The position numbers were made by a program, and so were the translations under genes. This document shows positions 16,961-24,936 of a stretch of 64,000 nt of DNA, in pieces (position 1 is the first letter of the stretch; every line of letters begins with the position of its first letter). Below the pieces are notes generated by a model. It did not search any database. It worked only from the letters and a program-made list of their open reading frames with translations, and was not told the DNA's origin. Source of the stretch: Streptomyces jeddahensis (lineage in GTDB: Bacteria; Actinomycetota; Actinomycetes; Streptomycetales; Streptomycetaceae); assembly GCF_001642995.1 (NCBI RefSeq), contig NZ_LOHS01000072.1, positions 88,704-152,703 of the forward strand. Reading direction: 5' to 3'.

Positions 16961-17629
16961 ATGCTTTTCGGCCGTACGCCCGTACTCCCCACCCCAGAGC
17001 AGGCGCTGCGCGGCCGCCCGGAGCCGGCGTTCACGGTTCCCGAGCGCCACACGGTCCTCGGCAACCCGCTGCTCGGCCCGTACCCCGAGGGCCTGGCGGT
17101 CGCCGACTTCGGCCTGGGCTGCTTCTGGGGAGCCGAGCGCAAGTTCTGGCAGACCGACGGCGTCTGGACGACCCTGGTCGGCTACCAGGGCGGCTACACC
17201 GAGAACCCCACGTACGAGGAGGTCTGCTCGGGCCTGACGGGCCACACGGAGGCGGTCCGCGTCGTCTTCGACCCCGAGAAGGTCTCGTACGAGCAGCTGC
17301 TCAAGGTCTTCTGGGAGTCCCACAACCCCACACAGGGCTTCCGCCAGGGCAACGACGTCGGCACCCAGTACCGCTCCGCGATCTACACCCACACCCCGGC
17401 CCAGGCCGCGGCCGCGGAAGCCTCCCGCGACGCGTACCAGAAGGTCCTGACGGCCTCAGGCCACGGCACGATCACCACGGAGCTCCTGCCGTCGGAGGGC
17501 CGTCCGTTCTACGCGGCAGAGGCTTACCACCAGCAGTACCTCTCGGACACCAAAAACCCGAACGGGTACTGCGGGCTGGGCGGGACCGGTGTCTCTTGCC
17601 CGATCGGCGTGGCCAAGGCAGATGGCTGA
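16961..17629 (+). CDS. msrA: peptide methionine sulfoxide reductase A
   Basis: Reduces the S epimer of methionine sulfoxide in oxidised proteins. 222 residues from ATG 16961 behind AGGAGG. The catalytic cysteine is in GLGCFWGAE (about residue 54), followed by [17 protein letters not shown] and GHTEAV. The C-terminal resolving cysteines lie in [15 protein letters not shown]. The 3' end is duplicated twice downstream in diverged form (17976-18071 and 18909-18962), so the present C-terminus was probably acquired with the neighbouring module. The stop overlaps the start of the next gene by 8 bases. Confidence 0.96.
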   Translation: MLFGRTPVLPTPEQALRGRPEPAFTVPERHTVLGNPLLGPYPEGLAVADFGLGCFWGAERKFWQTDGVWTTLVGYQGGYTENPTYEEVCSGLTGHTEAVRVVFDPEKVSYEQLLKVFWESHNPTQGFRQGNDVGTQYRSAIYTHTPAQAAAAEASRDAYQKVLTASGHGTITTELLPSEGRPFYAAEAYHQQYLSDTKNPNGYCGLGGTGVSCPIGVAKADG

Positions 17630-17960
17630 ACCACTGTCGTTGGAAGCCACGGCGACACTGCGGGCGCTGCTGGCTGGCTCGGATCCGGTGAGCAGCGCCC
17701 TGCTGGCCCAGATTCCACACACGCGGGTGGTGGGCAGGTGTGGCTGCGGCTGCGTGACGGTGGATCTGGAAGTGGACCGTACGGCAGCAGATCCTGCGCC
17801 ACAGCATGACAATCCGACCGTGGACGCCTGGTACGACGCCCCACACTCGGCCGGCGTCATGATCTGCACCGAGGACGGCTACCTCTCGCTTCTGGAGATC
17901 TACTCAGTCTCCGACGAGCCGATCACCGCCTGGCCAGACCCCCGCTTCATTGAACGATGA
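17622..17960 (+). CDS. small cysteine-cluster protein of unknown function (msrA-linked module 1)
   Basis: 112 residues from the ATG at 17622, which lies inside the last codons of msrA (8-base overlap), so translation is probably coupled. Residues 1-35 form a helical start ([20 protein letters not shown]), then [15 protein letters not shown] with three closely spaced cysteines, and a C-terminal part ending WPDPRFIER. It resembles small Streptomyces proteins often left as hypothetical. No signal peptide or membrane helix. The stop is 15 bp before a displaced msrA 3' end. Function unknown; an immunity-like or chaperone-like role is speculation. Confidence 0.7.
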   Translation: MAEPLSLEATATLRALLAGSDPVSSALLAQIPHTRVVGRCGCGCVTVDLEVDRTAADPAPQHDNPTVDAWYDAPHSAGVMICTEDGYLSLLEIYSVSDEPITAWPDPRFIER

Positions 17961-17975
17961 GCAAGAGAGGGGACG

Positions 17976-18071
17976 CACCAGCAGTACCTCGACAAGAACC
18001 CGGCGGGGTACTGCGGGATCGGTGGGACGGGTGTGTCCTGCCCCATCGGCGTGGCGAAGGCCGAAGGCTGA
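17976..18071 (+). repeat. displaced copy B of the msrA 3' end
   Basis: Translated in frame this reads [19 protein letters not shown], then [12 protein letters not shown] and a TGA, matching the msrA C-terminus ([21 protein letters not shown] and so on). Most base differences are synonymous, and a 2-codon indel separates them. It therefore descends from a functional msrA and is not a fresh duplication. It has no start and is not a gene. Confidence 0.9.
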
Positions 18072-18279
18072 CGTCACCGGGTGGCTTCGGAGCAGACGCG
18101 CGCAGAGTGCGTTTGCGAGCGGTTGCCGCTCGCCCGCAGAGCCGGCTGCCGAGGCTCGTCCTCAGGCTGGTCCAGGCGGGTAGCTGTATCGCTTCTCCCT
18201 CACTCGTTCGGGCGGTGGGAGGGCACCCGTGCCCGATACGCTGACGCGTGGGATCAGAATCGCGCCCATGGGAGCAGCC

Positions 18280-18633
18280 ATGACCACCTCCGCCTCTGGG
18301 CAACCGCTCATCCCCCAGCCCCCCGCCACGGTTGCCGCACTGCGGCAGGCCATCAGCCAGATCGCGCCTGCCGCGCTGCCGGCCTTCACCCGGGAGCTGG
18401 ACCAGGCGGCCGACCAGTCCCGGCAGGGCTCCGATCTGGCACCGCTCCAGCGGTTCATCGCCCAGTGGGCCGTCTACGTCCACATCCAGCGGCAGCCCGA
18501 CCTGGCAGCAGACCTCCGCCGCTGGGAAGACACCGCCGAATCGGGCGACGCCACCCGGGCACGACAGGCCGCCTCTGAGATCGGACGGATCCTGGACGAA
18601 GCCCACGCGGCCATTGGCCTCCCGGCCCGGTGA
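18280..18633 (+). CDS. DUF6247-like small protein, probable antitoxin (msrA-linked module 2)
   Basis: 117 residues from the ATG at 18280, with GGAG 5 bases upstream. All-helical composition: a proline-rich start (SGQPLIPQPPATVAALRQAI), then PAALPAFTRELDQAADQSRQ and an alpha-helical remainder ending in HAAIGLPAR. It resembles the Streptomyces DUF6247 family, which is often paired with a small downstream gene. The downstream gene starts inside the stop codon (GTGA), so the two are cotranslated, as in toxin-antitoxin pairs. Antitoxin activity is inferred from context only. The 208 bp before it carry no recognisable gene. Confidence 0.7.
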   Translation: MTTSASGQPLIPQPPATVAALRQAISQIAPAALPAFTRELDQAADQSRQGSDLAPLQRFIAQWAVYVHIQRQPDLAADLRRWEDTAESGDATRARQAASEIGRILDEAHAAIGLPAR

Positions 18634-18902
18634 GCACGGACTGGCACTGGGAGTACGACCCCGACCACGACCACGTGGCGGGCGGCATACCCGCTCACGT
18701 GGTGGCGGAAGTGGAACGTCTGGCCGGCCAGCTCGTCGACCTTGCCAGTACGGGCATCGACGTCAGCGACCTCGGCAACGGCCCCCGACCGGGCGGTCTG
18801 CGCCGCATGGACGCCGCCGGCGGCTGGTTCTACTTCCTGGTGGCACCGCGTGATCCGCTGATCATCATTGTCCGTATCGTGCCGCCGTTCGACGCGCTGT
18901 AG
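18630..18902 (+). CDS. small RelE/ParE-like protein, probable toxin partner
   Basis: 90 residues from the GTG at 18630, overlapping the upstream stop by 4 bases. It has the size and order of a RelE/ParE fold: an acidic start, a helix around HVVAEVERLAGQLVDLAS, then predicted strands GGLRRMDAAGGWFYFLVAP and DPLIIIVRIVPP. Classic catalytic residues cannot be assigned by eye. The stop codon at 18900 is only 6 bases before displaced msrA 3' copy C. With the upstream gene it forms a compact two-gene module. Toxin function is inference. Confidence 0.65.
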   Translation: MSTDWHWEYDPDHDHVAGGIPAHVVAEVERLAGQLVDLASTGIDVSDLGNGPRPGGLRRMDAAGGWFYFLVAPRDPLIIIVRIVPPFDAL

Positions 18903-18908
18903 CCCAGG

Positions 18909-18962
18909 CTTGCCGGGACAGGCGTCTTCTGCCCGGTCGGTGTAGCGAAGGCCGAGGGCTGA
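18909..18962 (+). repeat. displaced copy C of the msrA 3' end
   Basis: In frame it reads LAGTGVFCPVGVAKAEG and a TGA, matching the msrA end [15 protein letters not shown]. It is shorter and less conserved than copy B (Ser to Phe and Ile to Val beside the cysteine), as expected of the longest-displaced end. Confidence 0.85.
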
Positions 18963-18972
18963 CCCCCTGCAG

Positions 18973-20763
18973 TCAGTCGTTGTACGCCGCCTCCTGGATC
19001 CCGTACAGGTCCGCGTACCGGCCCCCGTCGACCGCGCTCAGCTCGGCGTGGGTGCCGGACTCGACAAGCCGGCCCCCGTCGAGGACCAGGATCAGGTCTG
19101 CGCCCGTCACCGTGGAGAAGCGGTGGGAGACGATCACGGTGATGGCTCCCGTGTGGTCGGCGAGGCGGCGTGCGCGGGACATCTGGCGCTCGAAGATGGC
19201 GTGTTCGCTGGGGGCGTCGAGGGATGCGGTGGGCTCGTCGAGTACGAAGAGCAGCGGGTCGTCGCGCATCACCGAACGGGCGAGGGCGACGCGCTGCCAC
19301 TGGCCCTCGGAGAGGTCGACGCCGCCGAGTTCGCGGCCGAGTTGGGTGTCGAGGCCCTGGGGCAGCCGTTCCACGAGAGTCGAGGCGTCGGCGTCCCGTA
19401 TCGCGCGCGTGATGCGTTCGCGGTCCGTCAGGTGCGGCAGGTCGCCGAGGCCGACGCCCTCGGCGAAGGTGGTCTCCAGGCGTCCGAAGTCCTGGAACGC
19501 GGCGCTGATGCGGGAGCGCCAGTGCGCGGTGTCCAGGTCGGCGAGGTCCACGCCGTCGAGGGTGATGCGGCCCGTGTCCGGTCGGTAGAACTTGGCGAGC
19601 AGCTTCACCAGGGTGGTCTTTCCCGATCCGTACTCGCCGACGACGGCCACCACTGTTCCCGCCGGGATGTGGATGCTCACGTCGTCGAGGGCGAGGCGGT
19701 CTGTGCCGGGGTAGCGGTAGGAGACGTGGTCGAAGGCGATGCCCTTGTCCAGCCGGGCGGGGGCGAGGGCGGCGCCCGTCGTGCGGGCCGTCTCGGCGGC
19801 GGCGTAGTCGCGTAGCCAGAAGTACGACTCGATGGCCGTCCGCGTACCGAGCGTGTTGGCTGTGGATCCGACCACCGCCTGCACGGTCTGCCGCAGGCCG
19901 GAGGCGACGGTGACGGCCATCACGACGTCGCCCGCCGTGGCGTTGCCGTGCGCTGCCCCGTACACGACGAGGGCGAGCCCTCCGGCGAACCCGCAGGCGA
20001 ACACCGCCCAGCCGCCGAACTTCCACCAGGCGGCGCGTACGCGCGCCCGGTAGCGCAGGTGCGCCGCCTCGTCCCAGGCGGCGGCCTGCCTGCGGGCGAT
20101 CTCCTCGCCGGCGCCCGCCACGCGGATGTCCTTGCCGCTGTCGGCGCGGGTGCCGAGCTGGAAGAGGTGGCGCTGCAGGCGGAACACCTCGGCGGTGGCC
20201 GTCTCGGTGTCCACGACCGCCTGCTTGCCGCGGTGGTCGAACCACAGCGGGAGCGCGGCGAACGGCAGCAGGAACAGCAGCCAGGGGCTCACGGTGCCCA
20301 GGACCAGGAGGGTCGCGCCCAGTTTCAGTGCCGCCTGGACGGCCAGGACCACGTCCCACAGGCTGGTGCAGAGCCGCCAGGTGTTGTTGCGTGCTCCCTC
20401 CAGCCGGTCCAGGAAGTCGGTGCGCTCCAGGTGGTCGAGCCCCTCGATTCCGGCGATCCAGCCGTAGATCCGCGGACGCAGCTCCAGGTCGGTCTCGTCC
20501 GCAAGGAGCAGGTACAGGTCCACGATCGTCGCCTGGAACACCGCGGTCGCACCGTGGGAGACAGCCACTCCGCAGGCCCCCACTACGGCCGTGCCCAGCG
20601 CTCCGTGGACGCTGCCGTCGATCACCGCCCGCAGCGACAGGGCGATCCCGGCGGCGGCCGCGATGCTCAGGGCGCAGAGACCGAAGAGCGCGGCCGTGGC
20701 GCCCGGGGCGCGCCGCCAGCAGATCCTCAGCATCTCGGCCCACAGGGCCAGGTAGCGCCTCAC
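18973..20763 (-). CDS. ABC exporter half-transporter (membrane domain plus ATPase), second gene
   Basis: 596 residues from a GTG at 20763 that overlaps the stop of the preceding ABC gene (GTGA). The longer open frame upstream is only a shadow of that gene. An N-terminal membrane domain with about six helices (about 20-310) is followed by an ATPase: Walker A GEYGSGKTT, signature LSEGQWQRVALARS, Walker B LLFVLDEPTASLDA and H-loop SHRFSTV. It probably forms a heterodimer with the product of 20760-22616. Such pairs export peptides or lipids. The gene ends 10 bases from msrA repeat C, converging on the msrA modules. Confidence 0.9.
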   Translation of the reverse strand: MRRYLALWAEMLRICWRRAPGATAALFGLCALSIAAAAGIALSLRAVIDGSVHGALGTAVVGACGVAVSHGATAVFQATIVDLYLLLADETDLELRPRIYGWIAGIEGLDHLERTDFLDRLEGARNNTWRLCTSLWDVVLAVQAALKLGATLLVLGTVSPWLLFLLPFAALPLWFDHRGKQAVVDTETATAEVFRLQRHLFQLGTRADSGKDIRVAGAGEEIARRQAAAWDEAAHLRYRARVRAAWWKFGGWAVFACGFAGGLALVVYGAAHGNATAGDVVMAVTVASGLRQTVQAVVGSTANTLGTRTAIESYFWLRDYAAAETARTTGAALAPARLDKGIAFDHVSYRYPGTDRLALDDVSIHIPAGTVVAVVGEYGSGKTTLVKLLAKFYRPDTGRITLDGVDLADLDTAHWRSRISAAFQDFGRLETTFAEGVGLGDLPHLTDRERITRAIRDADASTLVERLPQGLDTQLGRELGGVDLSEGQWQRVALARSVMRDDPLLFVLDEPTASLDAPSEHAIFERQMSRARRLADHTGAITVIVSHRFSTVTGADLILVLDGGRLVESGTHAELSAVDGGRYADLYGIQEAAYND

Positions 20764-22616
20764 AGCAGTTCCCCCTCCTCGATCGCGTCCTGGTAGCCCT
20801 GCTGGAAGCGTTCCGCCTGGATCGCGAACAGCTTCGCGTAACCGCCGCCCTGAGCGATCAGCTCCTCGTGGGTGCCCGACTCGGTGATGCGGCCTCCGTC
20901 GAGCAGCACGATCCGGTCGGCCTGGCGCACCGTCGACAGGCGGTGCGAGATGAGTACGACTCCTGCCTCGGCTCGCTGTTCGGCGAGCCGCTGGAACACC
21001 TCGAACTCGGTGCGGACGTCCAGGTGGGCGGTGGGTTCGTCGAGTACGAGGAGTTCCGCGCCGGTGCGCAGGGCGTACAGCGCCCGGGTCAGTACGACCT
21101 GCTGCCACTGGCCGCCGGAGAGGTCCACGCCGCCGGTGCGCGAGCGTGCCAGCGGCGTGTCCCAGCCGTCGGGGAGGCGGTCGAGGACCGGCCCGAGACC
21201 GGCGTCCCGGGCCGCCGCCTCCAGCACCGCCTTGTCCGGTGCGACGCCGGGGCGGCCGAGGGTGACGTTGTCGGCGGCCGAGAGCTCGTACTTGACGAAG
21301 TCCTGGAAGACGACGGAGATCCGCTCCCGCCATGCCTGCACCCCGAGCTCGGACATCTCCTGGTTGCCCATCTCCTGGTTGCCACGGACGAGGATGCGCC
21401 CGCTGGTCGGCTCGTAGAGGCCGGCGAGCAGTTTGATCAGGGTGGACTTGCCGGCGCCGTTGAGCCCGACGATCGCGAGCAGTTCACCGGGGCGGATCTC
21501 CAGGTTCAGTCCGTCGAGTACGGCACGTGTCGTGCCCGGGTAGGTGAAGCCGACATCCTCGAAGCGGACCAGACTTGACGAGCCCGCGTCGGTACGGTCG
21601 AGGGCCGCCCCGGGGAGCGGACGCCGGGTGTCCTTGGTGAGGAGCTCGGCCAACTCGTCGTACGCCTTGAGGGACTCCAGCCCCGCCAGCCGGCTCAGGC
21701 CGGTGTAACCCAGGTCGATCATCATGAACAGCGAGGCTCCCGCCGTCAGCGCCGCGGTCGCCGTCGCGACCGAGCCGTGCCCGTGCACGGTGAGCGCCGC
21801 CACTGCCGTGAACGCGATCAGCAGGGGTGGTACGACCAGCAGAAGGGACCGCGACTGGCCGCGCAGATTGCGCTTCCACACGGCGAACTGGGGCGCGGTG
21901 CGGGCCACGTGCTGCCCGTCGAGCCTGCGCACCGCCCAGTCGGCGAGGCCGAAGACCCGCAGGTCCTTGCCCACGCCCGGCGAGGCCAGGGTCTCCTCCC
22001 AGCGCTCGACCCGTACCATCACATCGAGTTGGGACCGCCAGAGCCGGATGAACTCCATCCGGCCCCGGTAGCGCAGCCGGGCGTTGAGGAGCGCGGGAAT
22101 CAGCAGCAACGGCACCAGCCACCAGGCGAACTGAGCGATCACCACGCAGGCGGCGGCCACTCCCACGGCGTCCGCCAGCTGGTCGAGCTGGGCCAGGGCG
22201 GCCTGCCCCGGGGTGCGCTGCGAGAACTCGTCGGGGTCGGCCTTGGCCTGCCGGATCAGCCGCTGTGCCTCGGGCTGCTCCAGCAGATCGATGGTCGGGC
22301 TGCTCGCCGCCAGGCGGGTCACCGCCGCGCGGTGCGCCCCGTCGATGCGCTGCTGCACCAGATACGCCAGGGGCTCGGTCACAGCCTCCGCGGCGTGGCC
22401 CACGAGCAGCACCACGCCGAAGCCCGTCAGGGGTAGCAGCGCGGCACCCATCTCGCCGGTGCCGCCGAGCGCCGTCACCCGGCTCACCAGCAGGGCCAGC
22501 ACCATGGCGGTGGCCGCCGGAATCAGCCGTTCCGCCAGCCGGATCGCGGCGATGACGACCGCGATCCCTCGTCCGGCCGACCACAGCACACGCAGCAGAC
22601 GGAGCGTGTCCCCCAC
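20760..22616 (-). CDS. ABC exporter half-transporter (membrane domain plus ATPase), first gene
   Basis: 618 residues from the GTG at 22616 (MGDTLRLLRVLWSAGRG), with AAAGGA upstream; the ORF extension to 22712 is Ala-rich noise. Six helices are followed by an ATPase with Walker A GLNGAGKST, signature LSGGQWQQVVLTRA, Walker B LLVLDEPTAHLDV and H-loop SHRLSTV. Between Walker A and the Q-loop is an exact in-frame 15-bp tandem duplication giving GNQEMGNQEM. It is translationally coupled to the second ABC gene. The canonical ATP sites differ slightly between the two proteins (LSGGQ against LSEGQ), as in heterodimeric exporters. The two genes are reminiscent of RamA/RamB-type exporters in size and layout. 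Confidence 0.9.
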   Translation of the reverse strand: MGDTLRLLRVLWSAGRGIAVVIAAIRLAERLIPAATAMVLALLVSRVTALGGTGEMGAALLPLTGFGVVLLVGHAAEAVTEPLAYLVQQRIDGAHRAAVTRLAASSPTIDLLEQPEAQRLIRQAKADPDEFSQRTPGQAALAQLDQLADAVGVAAACVVIAQFAWWLVPLLLIPALLNARLRYRGRMEFIRLWRSQLDVMVRVERWEETLASPGVGKDLRVFGLADWAVRRLDGQHVARTAPQFAVWKRNLRGQSRSLLLVVPPLLIAFTAVAALTVHGHGSVATATAALTAGASLFMMIDLGYTGLSRLAGLESLKAYDELAELLTKDTRRPLPGAALDRTDAGSSSLVRFEDVGFTYPGTTRAVLDGLNLEIRPGELLAIVGLNGAGKSTLIKLLAGLYEPTSGRILVRGNQEMGNQEMSELGVQAWRERISVVFQDFVKYELSAADNVTLGRPGVAPDKAVLEAAARDAGLGPVLDRLPDGWDTPLARSRTGGVDLSGGQWQQVVLTRALYALRTGAELLVLDEPTAHLDVRTEFEVFQRLAEQRAEAGVVLISHRLSTVRQADRIVLLDGGRITESGTHEELIAQGGGYAKLFAIQAERFQQGYQDAIEEGELL

Positions 22617-22803
22617 GTCCGGTCCTTTCGTACGGGCAGAAATTCCGCCGCGTTGTCCGGCCGCAGCCGCAGCCGCCGCCCAAGCCGCCACCGGCCCAGG
22701 AAAGCCAAACAATCCGATGCGCTGAACAGCAAGGGGTCGCTTGCCCCGAAAGTTTCGAATTCAGCGGGTGAGGCGCGTCGCGGGCGGCACGACGGCACGA
22801 CGG

Positions 22804-22848
22804 CGAGCGGTACCCCTCCCAGGGTTCTCCGGGGAGGGGCACCGCTCG
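22804..22848. terminator. hairpin after the subtilase-like gene
   Basis: CGAGCGGT at 22804-22811 pairs with ACCGCTCG at 22841-22848, and CCCCTCCC with GGGAGGGG inside, with one mismatch between. It lies between the subtilase-like gene and the ABC pair, so these are not simply one transcript. Confidence 0.8.
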
Positions 22849-22902
22849 TATGTCTTTGTTCGGTCTGTATCAGGGCTTATACCTCAACCAGTTGAGTGTG
22901 CG

Positions 22903-24699
22903 TCAGAACGGCGCCGGCCCGTAACCCGCCATGGTGGCAGGCCCGTAACCGGCCATGGACGTCGTGTACGCGGACAGGGTCGGGGCGAGCTGTACTCCGG
23001 GGGTCAGGCCGAGGGCGACCAATGCGTCGGGGATGCCGCGGCCGGTGCGGGCGCCCTCGAGGGTGCCGGGGGCGGCCAGGGGGCGGCAGCTCGACGCGAT
23101 GATGTCGAAGAGGTGCTGCACCCGGACGGGTCCGCGCGGCGGCAGGTCTCCGCGGAAGTCCTCGTGGTGGGCGAGTACGAGGGCGGCGAGCCCGGCGACG
23201 TGGGCGGAGGCGGTGCTGGTGCCGTCCAGGGCCGCGTATCCGCCGTGCGGTGAGCACGACAGGACCGCCACACCGGGGGCGGCCACGTCGACCTCCGGTC
23301 CTACGCAGCTGAATCGCGCGCCGAACAGGCCTTCGGGGGTCAGGGGCGGGCCCGCGTGGGTGGCCTGTGAGGTGTCGGGCGGGTAGGAGCCGAAGGCGCC
23401 CAGCGCGCCGACGGTGAAGACGGTGGGCAGCGAGCCGGGGAAGGCGACCGGGCCGGCCGTGTCGCCCGCGGGGGCGATGCACGCGATGCCGGCGGCGTGG
23501 GCGTCGGCGAGTTTCCGCGAGACCAATGCCGACGGGTACGGGGTCGCCACGCCGATGTGGGCGATGTCGACCTCGTTCTCGATGCAGTGGTCGAGCGCCG
23601 CGATCAGGTCGCTGAAACAGCCGCCCGGCAGCACCCGGCAGGCCTCGATCTGGGCGTCGACGGCGATGCCGATGACGCCTGTGCCGGAGTCCGCCGCCGC
23701 GATGATGCCCGCCGCATGGGTGCCGGTGCCGACCGTGTCGTGGGCCCAGCCGCGATCCGTACCGCCGACGACGTCCGCCCCGGAGCGCACCCGGTCCTTG
23801 AGATCGATGTGGTCCGTGGCGATGCCCGAGCCGATGACCGCGATCTTGATGCCGAAGGCGCGGAAGGTGGGCGGCAGCCGGTCGAGGCGCATGGCCTGCT
23901 GGCCCCAGCCGTACTGCTGCCGTTCGTCGAGCCCCGGGTACACCTTCGTCAGCGGTGTGAGGGTGACCAGGTTCTCCTCGGTGACCGACAGGTCCGGGCG
24001 GTTGATCCAGCGGTCCACGTAGCCGCCGGCGGGACGGACGTACAGGGCCTGGATGGACTGCGGGGTCTCCGTCGCGAGTGTGATGGTGGCCGTTCCGTCG
24101 TCGCCGGTGAAGCCCTGGACGGGCCACGACGATCCGATCAGGAACACGCCGGCCCCGGCCAGCGGTTCGCCGTCCGGTCCGCAGACGCGTAGGGAGATCT
24201 CCACCGCGTGCTCCAGCGGCACGACCATCCCGGGGTCGCTGAGCGGCAGCACGCCCGCGGTCGCCGTGGGGGCCGGGCCGGTTCCGCCCAGCTGCAGGTC
24301 CGGCTCGACGTGGACGTGCACCGACCGCATCGCCGGCACCTGGTCCTCGGCCGCCTCGACCACGGCGATCTCGGGGCAGTTGGGGCGCAGCCCGACCGCC
24401 TCGAGTTTCGCCGACGGCTGGAGCCTGCGCACGACTCTGACCTCGGGCATCCGCTCCAGCCGGTCGCAGACCGCGTCCATGCTGAGCTCGGCCACCGCCG
24501 GCGGGAGCATGTACTGGGGCAGCGGCGTCACCAGGTACCGCTCACGGCGCGGTCGCACCGACACCGGCGACCTGGCGCCCTTCCTGCCGGGCTCCTCCTC
24601 CTTGCCGGCGCGCCCCGGTCCGGCCGCCCCCGCGCCCCCGGGCTCCTTGTCGCTTTCGTTCTCAGGCCTGTTCTTGACCATCACGTCCACCTTCACCAC
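22903..24699 (-). CDS. subtilase (S8)-like protein lacking the catalytic Asp, with repeated C-terminal tail
   Basis: 598 residues from GTG 24699 (an ATG at 24681 is also possible). Residues 1-45 are charged and disordered; about 60-280 form an N-terminal region with a carboxypeptidase-regulatory-like segment around RVCGPDGEPLAGAGVFLI. The S8 fold spans about 285-560: His328 in GTGTHAAG and Ser495 in DGTSTASAHVAG are present, but the catalytic Asp is Gly290 in IAVIGSGIATDH, and the oxyanion Asn position is Asp413 in PAGDTAGP. No signal peptide is seen. The C-terminus ends with two MAGYGPA repeats. It lies between a Gln-rich protein gene and an ABC exporter pair. It may be a degenerate protease, a binding protein, or an enzyme with a displaced acid. 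Confidence 0.85.
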   Translation of the reverse strand: MVKVDVMVKNRPENESDKEPGGAGAAGPGRAGKEEEPGRKGARSPVSVRPRRERYLVTPLPQYMLPPAVAELSMDAVCDRLERMPEVRVVRRLQPSAKLEAVGLRPNCPEIAVVEAAEDQVPAMRSVHVHVEPDLQLGGTGPAPTATAGVLPLSDPGMVVPLEHAVEISLRVCGPDGEPLAGAGVFLIGSSWPVQGFTGDDGTATITLATETPQSIQALYVRPAGGYVDRWINRPDLSVTEENLVTLTPLTKVYPGLDERQQYGWGQQAMRLDRLPPTFRAFGIKIAVIGSGIATDHIDLKDRVRSGADVVGGTDRGWAHDTVGTGTHAAGIIAAADSGTGVIGIAVDAQIEACRVLPGGCFSDLIAALDHCIENEVDIAHIGVATPYPSALVSRKLADAHAAGIACIAPAGDTAGPVAFPGSLPTVFTVGALGAFGSYPPDTSQATHAGPPLTPEGLFGARFSCVGPEVDVAAPGVAVLSCSPHGGYAALDGTSTASAHVAGLAALVLAHHEDFRGDLPPRGPVRVQHLFDIIASSCRPLAAPGTLEGARTGRGIPDALVALGLTPGVQLAPTLSAYTTSMAGYGPATMAGYGPAPF

Positions 24700-24721
24700 G
24701 CCTCTGTCGTTCCCTGTGCTC

Positions 24722-24812
24722 CTGATCCGGCGAGCCCTGCGCTGCCCTGCGCTCCTGGTCCGGCGAGCCCTGCGCCCCTGATTCGGCGAGCCCTGCGCTC
24801 CTGGTCCGCCTC
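24722..24812. repeat. imperfect tandem repeat in the subtilase-like gene leader
   Basis: The unit CGGCGAGCCCTGCG recurs three times at about 34-37 bp intervals, each preceded by a CCTG-TCCGG/TTCGG variant. It lies between the Gln-rich gene and the subtilase-like gene and may hold regulatory sites. Exact boundaries are uncertain. Confidence 0.6.
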
Positions 24813-24887
24813 GTCAGCGGGAGGCCCGTCGTGCTCCCGCGGTGATGGGCACGCGTGCTCCCACGTGGCCCGCGCTCCCACGGTGAT

Positions 24888-24919
24888 GCGGTGTGCCCGG
24901 ACGTCTCCGGGCACACCGC
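24888..24919. terminator. terminator of the Gln-rich protein gene
   Basis: GCGGTGTGCCCGGA at 24888-24901 pairs perfectly over 14 bp with TCCGGGCACACCGC at 24906-24919 around a 4-base loop, 17 bp past the stop on the minus strand. Confidence 0.88.
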
Positions 24920-24936
24920 ACGCTGCCGCCCAGGCG

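Noticed and set aside
20764..21333. N-terminal extension of the second ABC half-transporter
   Set aside because: It is an alternative frame of the first ABC gene; the GTGA overlap at 20760-20763 gives a normal start.
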